Positions 25,822-36,130 of a stretch of 64,000 nucleotides of DNA are shown in pieces. How positions within the stretch are numbered: position 1 is the first letter of the stretch; the number at the start of each line of letters is the position of its first letter. The notes below the pieces were generated by a model. It saw only the letters and a list, made by a program, of their open reading frames with translations. It ran no database searches and was not told the origin of the DNA. Source of the stretch: Lomentospora prolificans (Eukaryota > Ascomycota > Sordariomycetes > Microascales > Microascaceae); contig JARFXM010000004.1 in the NCBI GenBank assembly GCA_029532625.1, positions 3,906,001 to 3,970,000 on the forward strand, written 5' to 3'. Made by a program: the position numbers and the translations under genes.

Positions 25822-26232
25822 CGAGGTGGTTGCTCTCAATCTGTCTCTTCTTTGATTTCGAAGGTGTGAGCGGAGCAATTTTGTTGGCCGACTGCGCAAT
25901 ATCGGCGTGGACTAAAGTTCCTTGCGTGTTAAAAAGGTACGGTAGGACCAAAACAAAACACTACTTTTTGACAGGTTACGCAAGAGGCAAGAGTAGTAGC
26001 GGGATTCTTGGGAGTTCATAAAAATTTCAGATTCTTTTATATCCGAGAGATTGTGAGGTATCGTAGAAACAAAACGTGAAAAACATATCGCAAATAATGA
26101 CATGTACAAAGCCCTAGAGGCCACAAGTTATACCAGCTTGTGAAAGTTGATTCAAAACGCGCCACAAGAGTTTCGGCTTCATTTTACCCGGATCCCGGGT
26201 TTTATACAAGTCGATTCGCCCAATAAAGCGAC
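25822..26232. other. Convergent 3' flank between the helicase-AAA gene and ptr2
   Basis: About 410 bases between the two stop codons, with no coding frame of note. It probably holds both 3' UTRs. Confidence 0.6.
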
Positions 26233-28145
26233 TTAAACCTTGCCGGCCTGGGCCTCGTTCGCAGCAGCGTCAGCCTCGGCACCACCAGCGTTGGGGTTGT
26301 TCGTGCCCAAGTACTCCGACTTCTTGAGCGAGTTGAGATGATCTTCGCGTTCGTCGTAGTGGTGGAAGCAGAACCAGAAAGCGACACCACCAACGAAGGC
26401 AATGACGGCAATGACACCATAGTTCCAGACGAGGAGAGGGTCATCGGAGAGGGGAGTGAAGGCCTGGCCAATAGCTGCGGCGAAGGCGCTGGTGAAGAGG
26501 TTGACGGACATAACGAGGGACTTCATGTTCTCAGGGGCCTTGGAGAAGGCGTACTCGTAAGAAGTAACGTTCGTGAAGAGCTCGGAGATGCCAATGAGGA
26601 TGTAGGGGAGACATTGAGCCCAGACGTTGATAGGAGCAGGGTCGCATCCCTCAGAGTTGGCGTGGTCGCCACAGGGAGACATCTTGTAGATGTAGTACTG
26701 CATGACGCAAGCGGCAACCATGGAGAAGGCGCCAAAGAAGAATCCAATGGTCATGCGCTTGATGGGCGTAAGGTGGATGCCGATCTTGCGGAGACCGGGA
26801 TATACCAATCGATCGAGGATCGGGACCATGATGACAATGGAGATGGGGTTGAGGTTCTGGATAATGTCGTTGGGCACTCCGTGAAGTTCCATGGTCGCGG
26901 CCTGAGAAGTAAGGTTGCCCGTCATCTGGTTGTATGCGAGATGGAAGATGGGAAGGAAGATGAAAACCTTGCAGGCAAGGAGACCACGGCGGACTTCGTC
27001 AACCCACGCATCATCATAAGTCATCCAGCTGGGGCGCTGCTCGGGAGGGACCTGGGAGGGGCGAGCGTGGTTCCAGTTCAATTTCTTGAACCATCCAGAC
27101 TTCTTCACGACGTAGAAGAACATTTGCAAGAACTTGGAGAGGACAGAGCCGGTCGGAGGAGTGAGCCTGTACTTCTTCTTCTGGGACCAGAGCACAAACG
27201 GAGCGGCAAGGAAGAGGATTGTGGGGAGAAGGAAGGCAAGCCAGAAGCCAACGTACTTCTCTACCCACACCATGGCAATCTGGCCGATGGTGGATCCGAC
27301 ATTGATGGCGAAATAGAAGTAGAGGAAGATACGCGAGTTGGTAACAGCGGGATCGACAATGACGCGCTCACCCTTGCGAACCTCGACGCGAAGACGTGTA
27401 TCGGTGTTCTGCTCTGCAAGCATCGGGGAGATGTTGGCCTTGAAGAATCCAGTACCGACACAGAGTGTGAGAAGACCGATGATGAATGCGCCAAAGGCTG
27501 AGTTGGGCTTTGTGATCACGCTGGGAGCGGACGCCGCCGTCAGGATGACGTGAGCAACGGTAGAAATGGCGATGGCGATGTGGATGGTGACATAACGACC
27601 AAGTTTGGCATCAGCAATCCAGGCACTGGACGCATGTTAGTCGAAGAAGCGGCCAAGCCAAGGGGGGCTGGTAGGCGAAGGTAGAAATCAACTTACCCAA
27701 CAAGAGGCATGAGATAGGCAAAGAACTGATTGAATAGAACGATACCCTGGGACGCCTTCTGGCCCATTCCCAAGGCACCGGGAATCCTGGAAGAGGTGCC
27801 TTCGCTAGCACCAGTGTTGGAACCCTCAGGAAGCGGCCTCTGGACGAAGTTGGTGTAGAGAACGGACGAACCGTAGTACGAAAATCGTTCGCAAAGTTCG
27901 GCAAAGGCAATGGTGAAGACGGCCCAGTTCATGTCACCAGAAACACGGCGAAGGGTGCGGAGCTCCTCCTCGGTGGGCTTGTCATCGTAGTCCTCTTCAG
28001 AACCAGATTCGTAAGCCGGAGGGGAGTGCTTGGTATCGATATGGCCATGTCCAGCGAGCATCTCCTTTTCGGTTCCCTGGTCGGCGGCGCTAGGCACGTG
28101 GGCCTTGGCGATCTCGGCCGTTTCCTGGCTGAGGCCGGTGCTCAT
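26233..28145 (-). CDS. ptr2: PTR2-type proton-coupled di/tripeptide transporter (POT family)
   Basis: Two exons, 28145-27697 and 27625-26233, give 613 residues, the usual size of fungal Ptr2; the junction restores VGAWIAD. The N-terminal cytoplasmic tail of about 75 residues is acidic and holds a PPAY motif at 42-45, a PPxY-type docking site for Rsp5/Nedd4 ubiquitin ligases. The first membrane helix carries the family ERFSYYG motif (proton-coupling ExxER-type region). FYFAINVGS matches the second PTR2 signature, and about twelve hydrophobic segments are visible. The protein should sit in the plasma membrane and import di- and tripeptides with protons. The C-terminus is a short Ala/Glu-rich tail. 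Substrate range cannot be read from the sequence. Confidence 0.94.
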
Positions 28146-31100
28146 GTTGGATGATGAGGGGGGGGTGTTGACGGCTCAGAGAGCTAACTATCAAGCTTAC
28201 TTTCTCGGCCTCTCACTTCTCTAGTCAAACAACGTCTTGCTCAGGCAGAACAATGCCCAAGACAACGGTTTAAGAAGGAAGTTTGGAAAGGGGGTGTTTT
28301 AAGGTTGGAGAAAGAAAGAAGGAGTTCTTCCCGAGCTCCTGGTCCTGTGGGGTATAAGAACAGGCGGAGAACACAAAGTCGTGCTGATCTCTCTGGGGTG
28401 TGAGAGCCAAAAAAGAAAAAGTCGGAACAGAATGGGGATCACGTCAAAGATATATATATCCGGCTAATGGCGCTATGCCGGGAAGTACAGATATGAGACG
28501 TAGGTGATCTATGGAAAACTGATACGGTATAATAGCAGTGTGCAACCTTGACGAACAAGCAGATAAGAGCGAAGGCGAGAGCAAGGTACTACGGAACATG
28601 GGACTATTGCCTGGCACAAAGTACCCATGCCGACGCAAACGCATTTTCGAGGTCGGTACATTATCCTAATTCGGGTTGCATTAGAGGTTAGCGACCCCGC
28701 GGGAGGCGAACTGCGGCGCCGGTGTCGACCGTTAGTGAGCTGCTAGTTGACACGGCGGAGCCGGGGGAAGAGTGCGAGGGAGGGTTCGCGCCAAGTCGCC
28801 ACGACCGCGGTTCAGATTGGGATGCCAAATCCATCGCCACGAAAAAACCCGAATGCTCATACGCCAGTCTAATCGCGCACTATCGACATTTGGAATAGCG
28901 TCGACCTTGGGCACGCACGTACGAGAGGTGGCGGCCCCGATGAGGGTCAAGCCAGCGAAATGGGTGGAACTGGGGAATATGTGTATCTGTGTGGAGAAAC
29001 CTGCATGATGGCGGGAGACTTTTCCACCCTGGCCCAAGTGCGATGAAGGAAGGGGACGCTAGAAGCTCTGTGCTATTTCCAAAAGGTCCCAAGGATGTGG
29101 ACCGAGCTCCTGGTTTGGCCAAGGGTGGTGCCTCTGGCAGTCCAATTTTAGATCCCATTGATTGCAGATGTGGGTGTTATCGTCGTATCACTGAGCCATT
29201 GTTGGGTATGTAGCAGACCATGGTAGCACCACTGCACCCAAGGCCGCGGGGACGCACCGGCGCTGCGCAGTCGAAACGAGGAGCGACCCCCATGCACATG
29301 CTACCGCGCTGCTGGTCTGGCTCCTTCCAGATGACGATACTGGAAGCTTACTGGGGTACGTGGTAAGATAGGTTGGCTTGACCCGGAGCGAACATGCCTA
29401 AATTGGAAGGTAGATGTCGAGCCCCCGTGGAGATGGGCCGCCCACAGCTCCCCATCAACTGCCCAACAGAGGCAAAACGGGCGGCGAGAAACGACTGTTT
29501 GATATCGTGATGTAGAGAATCCGGGGGTAAGCGCATGTTGACGAAGCTTGGCAGACTTGCTAGGAGCGCCCATTTTCCTCGACACGAGGCCCCTAAGCAG
29601 GGCGCACATCCGAAATCAGGAATGACAGGCTTGAGATATAGTCAGTAGCTGGCGGAACCTTGTGGGAGGGGGGGCAAAGTCCGGGCGATCACCAGATGTG
29701 AGACAGAAACATTATCGGCTCGCGTGCTGGGCCAAAGCTTGAAAATAATGCCGAGGAATTCACCATATCAACCGCCCGATGAGCCAATCGCAGATTGTGA
29801 TACGCTAGCACTTTACCTTGCTTACAGATGAAGGGTTGAGTACTTTGTAAATGGTCCTTACAGAAGACGCAATAGCGTTTTGCGCGCCTCGTTTACGAAT
29901 CAAAGAGCATCACCGCGGGCGCAATATTTCGTGTCTTAATGTGCCTATTCCAAGGGTCTCAATATTGCCTTGCGAAGCAGTTGCGTTTGCCATGCGAGAG
30001 GGCTGGCGGCTGGAGAAAATGTGGGATGGCTGCTGAGTTGAATCGCGCCCAAGGCGATAGCCTGGCCAGCGGAAATCTTCTTCGCGCACCGAGACACAGG
30101 AGAGACGAGTCCAACACATGGCGCCTGTACCTGTACCCGCCCCAGAGCGCACTGCCGGTGCACCTTCCTCCCGTGAGCGCCAAGTTTGTTTGTTTGCAGG
30201 TGGTCTCTTCATCTCGCCATGTCGTCACCTTCGCTTCTTCGGGAAATCGACTGCTCTGATAGGCTCGCTATGATTCTAAAAGGCAAGTGTGAACCAGGGT
30301 ACGTCCTGCAAGTTGCCGATCCCGAAAGCTAGGGGATTTTTGTTTAGCCCCCTTCCTCCTTCCTCCCATGGCTCCACGGCCAGTTATTCCCACGCTCACG
30401 CTTACCACGGCCCAGTCGCCGCCTGTGGTTGCATTTTACATACCAGAACTGAGAGGCAAAACGGACCACCCCGGACCGACACCTCTCGTACAGTGGCCCT
30501 CATGAGCTACTTCGTATCTCAGAACATTCAACCATGCCCACCAGGTTGGTATCGACACACCTACTGGTAGCCGGTAAAAATGGGTGGTTGGATGCGACAC
30601 TCTTCGACATGAGTGCCCCCTTCCTCTTTCCAACTTCTATCCTGCAGTTCTACGTAAAACCCATTGCCCTACCCTATCAGAAATGGTGGTATCAACATCC
30701 CCAATGGTCGTCTAGCATCGGTGTTCAGGACAGTGAATATGGCGCTTTATCTACAAATAGTTTATCCAATGCGGAAGGCTCAACGAGCCTGAGTCGAAAG
30801 CCTTGTATGCTGTATGTGGAAAGTGAAAAAGCATACCGCGGCCACAGCACATGAGCTTACTTCGTCTACCCCGAAGGTGATTTCCCGTAAGCTTGTTTCT
30901 CTTTGTTCGACCGCCAGGGCCTTCGGAATATGCGCTTCCTGGGCCGAACTCTTCTGGGTTGGTAGCGGAATCCGCCGCCCTTGGTGATGCGCAGGACAGG
31001 CGGCCCACACAACGAAATGGCACTAGCTACAAGAGGTTCCGCGATGCTACGAAGTACCTACCTCTACGAGGAATCAGCTATTCATAATTATATTGCTCCT

Positions 31101-32712
31101 TTCATCTCTTTGCTTTGGTCTCCTCGCAATGAGTTGGCCCTGATTCCACTCAGAGCCACCGAGATCACATCTTCGGACGCCAGTTGCAAAAAGCATCCCG
31201 CCGTTCCGGAGAGGCGATCGGCTTCGATCAAGACCATGGAAAAAAAAAAGCTGCCATGATGCCATGTGCGTGAATTGCAACGTGGGGACAGCTACCACGG
31301 AGGTGGGACGAGGAACACGACCATGAGCCCCTGATTCCCCTCACCTCGCGACTGCAAGGTCTGGCTTTTATTGTGATGGGGTATTAGCAAGTGAAGGTAT
31401 ATGTGCCAGTATGATATTGAGACCACTCTAGCTCCTGTGGAAGGTGTTGTGGCCTGGTAACTAGTATCGGGTTCGATATCCGGCTGTCATCACGACATCT
31501 AGACGGCTGCTTCCGGATTGTATGCAGCCCAGTAGAAATGAAGCAGCCTACCTTGGTGAGGTGGCACGGGCAACTGGTGCCCCAGCGCTCCTTGGACCCT
31601 AGATGGACCTTAGCGAGCACGCCACGAGGATTGCGAGTGTTGTCAGGTTGGGACGGACGCAGGGCTCTAATCGCAGGGCCGGCTGCTGTTGGCTTGCTCA
31701 ACTCGTCCGCTCCTCTAGCGGCGGGCCACATCTACGACCACGGAACGAGCTCTCCTTTATCATGCCAGTGGTGGGACCAAAAAAGGCTTGATATTGGAAA
31801 CAAAAGGCCTTGCTGTGTTGCAAAGTTTTCAACATCACGAGTGAACAAGATTGCGCCGAAGCTAGTGCACTATGGCTAACCCGAACTTGAGAGAGCCAGG
31901 CCATGTTGTCGATGTGCTTTCAGTCGTCGACGCTAAGGGCTTCTATCGGCTCAACGCGGATTTTGATAGGGACTTGAGATTGGAGAAATGTCGACCCCAC
32001 TATGCCAGCCAAGGTCAAAAAGTTCGTCTGCTTCCAGGTACTTTTGGGTGGTTTGTGGGGGGCAGGCCATGGGCCTTGAGAGGGGCAGGAGCCAGGGCGG
32101 AGCACCCCCAAAAGCTCCAACTACCAACTGGGATTGGTGTCTAATTAACAGCGCTGGCACTTCTGCTGGCTGGCCCCCTGGTGCTGCTTCGGTGCATTTC
32201 CTTCCAGGGCGCGTGTGTGCAACCTCACACTTCCATAGTAACGTCGGGTCTTGGCTGAACCCAGTTTGGGCTCGGATCCATTGTGAATGTGGCTGCACCA
32301 CAATTGGCCGTAAAAAAATAGACATCGTCAAAAGTCCCAGCGCGGCCCTGGTGTGCTTTATCAGACCATATATTCAGACCTTGCGCCGTTATCTCTGCTG
32401 GCTAGCCCTCCTCCAAGCAAGGGAGCAGAGAATTCTTTGCCAAAGGATTCCGCAATTCCATTCCATAGCAAATCCACGGCTTTCCTATTCGGTTTTGGGG
32501 CATATACTGCCGGAATCTCACAGGCTGGCTGTCGGGACTTCCCAGGCAGAGAAGGCGCCTCAAGACACTAAAGCCAGGACAAACAGCCAGCCAGCGGGCG
32601 GTCCAACTGCTTATGGCGAACAAACCGTGGCAGGCGGCTCCGCCGAAAGAGCTGTGGCATGACAGCGCCAGTTTGTGGAGTTGTCCCATTCTCCACCCGT
32701 TCGCTTTTATCC

Positions 32713-32756
32713 TTTTTTTTTTTTTTTTCCAATTCTCCATCTCCAATTTTTTTTTT
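32713..32756. repeat. Poly-T tracts
   Basis: A run of 16 T and a second run of 10 T are separated by a short C/T-rich spacer. They may act as nucleosome-excluding DNA. No gene is attached to them. Confidence 0.75.
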
Positions 32757-32985
32757 CCAATCTTCTCTTGCCGCATCTCAGTCTTAGTGCTCGGGTCTCC
32801 TCTGGCTCCGCGCGATTGGTAGTTGCCACTACTCAAGTGCCACACCGGTCGGCCAAAGGCGTAACCTTTCCGCCACTAAGTAAATAAGGTTGCCCCCTAG
32901 TTGGGCCTCTTTGAGAGGTGCCGAGGCAGCTAACTAGAGAAGCACCGAAGCTAGTTGTCAAATTTTCATGGCATAATCGCGTAAT

Positions 32986-33003
32986 AGCTGGCATTAGCCA
33001 GCT
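32986..33003. repeat. Perfect 7-base inverted repeat with 4-base loop
   Basis: AGCTGGC, a four-base spacer, and GCCAGCT form a short perfect hairpin in the gene-free interval. It could be chance, a protein-binding palindrome or a relic of a small repeat. Confidence 0.5.
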
Positions 33004-34377
33004 TTTGTGTGAATCCGGAAATTGGCGGCTTCTCCACCCCCAAGTTTCTGAATCTGGAAGGTGGCCGGACTTCGCCTCCAATCGAGCTCTCTAGACCTGT
33101 GTTAGTGGGACTGACAGTGGGATTATGTAAGTATGAACTCGTATAGCTGGCTCTCTTCCACTAAAGCCAGGCAATTGTTACACCTGAAAATACAAAGTCA
33201 ACGTTGCAATGGTTGAGGTCACACCTGCCCTCATGCTGTGGATGCAGTTCGAGTCAAGTACAAAGGTACATGGGCGGTATCAGTGTCCTCGTGTCACGGG
33301 TGCCTCTTGCAAGTCACGTGCCAAGCCAGCCAAGGACGGCAGGAAATCCCCTCTGGAGCTCATTAATTTGGCACAATATCCCCATCGCTCGCTTCAGTTA
33401 TACACGAACAAAGGAAAAGGGACCTGCTGGTAAAGGGAGCAGTCATTTTCAGCCCAGTAGGAAGGCGGGCTGGCTGCCTTTATATTTCTTCCGCTGGCCG
33501 TAGAATCCATCGCTGACCTCATACACCAAACGTGACGTCTCATTACGCCCTTCATGCTGCTGCGCCTGGGTGCGGTGAGAACGCAGCTTCCCCGGACTGC
33601 TGGCCTTTGGGTTATCCAGGGTTTGGCCTCTTCGCCGTAACCGTGCTGCCAGTTTGGGCTGCGAACCCCCGGCCGGAACTGAATTTCTCCGGGCTTCCCC
33701 ACAATTTCTCATCCAATTTGGTGCCGGAGTGCCTTTCTGCTCCCGTTATTCCGGAGCTGATTGTTCCGTAAGGAGCCACCATGCCCTGAAGAGAGTCCCT
33801 GGACGGGAAATGGCCAGCTCTTGACGCGGAAGCCTGGGAGGACAAGCCCGCCGGGTAGATGGCGATGGCTCTGCAAATGCTCAAAACGAGCGCTTGGGTC
33901 GCAGACGCCGAGAAGAACTATTCCGCAATCATCCATTATCGATTCTTGTGCCTCTCGCGACTCTCTCGCGATTGCTCTGCCCTAGCTCCCATGCGCCCTC
34001 CGTCGGGCTAGACAGGTCTTGGCCTTTCCTCCAACTTTCCTTCTGTAATATGGCCTGGAATTAAGGCAGGATAGTGAGCCAAGCTGCTTGTTATTGCTTG
34101 GCTTCATTTAACCATTCTGTCAATTCACGCACCTCATGCTGTTTCGCCCGTGCCAATTACCACATTTTCTGTCCTTCTGGTCTGGTCCCGACGGAAGAGA
34201 TGGTGATTCCTTCCGGTCGCGATATCTGGTCAAACCTATGGGTTCGTTCTGGTTGAGCGGTAGAAAAGGAGGGCGCATCCCGTGGAATTGCCATTGAAAG
34301 GCCTCCTCCCCGTCTTCATCCCAGCGCAAGTGCGATATCTCATTCCTCGCCGACCCCCGTTCCTTCGTTTTTCCATA

Positions 34378-35934
34378 ATGTCTCTCAAGAACATCCTCGT
34401 TGCTCTCGCCGCCATGGGCGCTACCGCCCTCGCAAGCCCCGCCAAGACCAAGAGGGCCGCCGCCTACGACGACAACCCGTTCGACGGCGTGGCCATGTAC
34501 GTGAATCCGTACTACAGGGATGAGATCCACGAGCTCGCTCTTCCCCAGATGACCGGATCCCTCGCCGAGAAGGCCAAGCTCGTCGCCGAGGTTCCTTCCT
34601 TCCAGTGGCTGTAAGTGAAAAGTCTCTCTGGGCCTTTCTCGGCCCGTAGCCTTTTCTGACGCACTGACGCTGACGCGGGACCACCCTTCCCCCAGTGATA
34701 AGATCGCCAAGATCGACCTCATGGCATCCACCCTCGCCGAAATCCGCGAGGCTAACAACGCCGGTGCCGACCCCCCCTACGCCGGCTTGTTTGTAATTTA
34801 TAACTTTCCCGACCGTGACTGCTCGGCTAAGGCCTCCGATGGTGAGCTCCATCTCTCCGAGAATGGTCTCGAGAGGTACCGCACCGAGTACATTGATGCC
34901 ATCGCGGAGCTCGTCAAAGAGTACGATGACATTCGTACCATTTTTGTCTACGGTTCGTCTTCCTTCTCCATCGCGGCGCCGCCCGGCGCGCCCCTCCCTC
35001 TGGTGAAACGAAAGCTAAGAAAAGCATAATAGAGCCCGATGGTCTTGCAAAGTGAGTGGGAGTTCACTTTTCAACCCCTTTGGGACGATAGCTACTAACC
35101 CAGAGCCAACAGCCTCGTCACTAACCTGCAAGAGGATCAGCCCAAGTGCTTGGGCGCTGCCGATGCCTACCACCAGAGCACAGTCTACGCCATGAAGACC
35201 CTCAACTTCGACAATGTAGCTCTCTATGTCGACGGAGGTCATGCCGGCTGGTTGGGATGGCCCGGAAACCTCAACACTACCGCCGAGGTCTTCGGCACTG
35301 CGTTCAAGGAAGCCGGTAAACCCCGCAGCGTCCGAGGCGTTGCCACCAACGTGTCTAACTACAACGCCGTAAGTGGCTCCCGCTTCCGGCCCCACTCCGA
35401 TTCCGATCTCCGATTTACGATGAGGCAAGATGCCATCACTGACGGTTACTAACATGGCGCTTTTTGTTTCAGTATAACGTTACCGAACCCCCCGTATACA
35501 CCGATCCCAACCCCAACTGGGACGAGTCCCGTTTCCACGAAGCCCTTGCACCTTTCCTCGAGGAGCACGAATTCCCCGCCCACTTCATCGTCGACACCGG
35601 TCGCTCCGGTGTTCAGCCCGCCGGTCGTGAGAGCTGGTCGAACTGGTGCAATATTAAGGAAACTGGTTTCGGTATCCGCCCCTCAGCTGACACTCCTACG
35701 GAGCTCCTTGACGCCTTCGTTTGGGTGAAGCCCGGTGGCGAGTCCGATGGCACGTCTGACGAGACCGCCGAGCGCTACGACACCATGTGCTCGTCCAACT
35801 CTAGCGTCATCCCTGCCCCCGAGGCCGGCGACTGGTTCCAGGAGTACTTTGAAATGCTTATTGAGAACGCCAACCCTCCCTTCAAGGTCGCTTGCAAGAA
35901 TAAGAAGGCTAAGAGGTCTGCTAAGCTGTTCTAA
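34378..35934 (+). CDS. Secreted glycoside hydrolase family 6 cellulase without carbohydrate-binding module
   Basis: Five exons, 34378-34610, 34696-34952, 35033-35051, 35113-35368 and 35473-35934, give 408 residues. A signal peptide (about 1-19) is followed by a KR dibasic site, then directly by the GH6 catalytic domain; there is no CBM1 or Ser/Thr linker. Catalytic-site motifs are present: PDRDC (the aspartate that assists protonation), YEPDGLAN (catalytic acid aspartate), the WLGWPGN substrate loop, and KPGGESDGTSD near the C-terminus. GH6 enzymes are inverting and release cellobiose from the non-reducing end of cellulose or cut internally; whether this is a cellobiohydrolase or an endoglucanase depends on loop lengths I cannot judge. 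Exon 3 is only 19 bases and codes the catalytic-acid loop. The position I recall as Cys in the Trichoderma GGECDG motif is Ser here. Confidence 0.93.
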
Positions 35935-36130
35935 GCGGGTGATGGGATGGGCCCCGGCGGAAACGGAGGCAACTGTATAAATACAAGTAGACACACCGAG
36001 CAGACGGTTATTTTTTCAATGTACATGTTTGTTTTAATTCACATTATTGTCCTTCTCCATCTACACGGCGCACGACGGCCGGAACTCCAGAAACCAGTAT
36101 TCTATGCATCTTGACGTAAAATGTGCAAGT

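Larger units (their letters stand above)
28146..34377. other. 6.2 kb gene-free divergent interval between ptr2 and the GH6 gene
   Basis: Open frames here are short or, at 31988-32662 (224 codons), of implausible composition (rich in Trp, Cys, Ser, His, with no domain). No gene, tRNA or transposon is recognised. Present are long T runs near 32713-32756, a short perfect hairpin at 32986-33003, and a 13-base word (CACTAAAGCCAGG) occurring both near 32566 and near 33160. Possible contents are promoters, non-coding transcripts or old degenerate repeats; the sequence alone does not decide. Confidence 0.45.

Noticed and set aside
26338..27501. 387-codon open frame on the plus strand inside ptr2
   Set aside because: It lies exactly antisense to the transporter exon in a GC-biased gene; its composition (Glu, Asp, Val, Gly rich) is the mirror of membrane-helix codons and it has no domain.
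31460..31482. GGGTTCGATATCC, resembling a tRNA B box
   Set aside because: No matching A box about 40-60 bases upstream and no cloverleaf stems.
31988..32662. 224-codon plus-strand frame in the long gene-free interval
   Set aside because: Composition is not protein-like, several other frames overlap it, there is no domain, and no promoter or splice pattern supports it.
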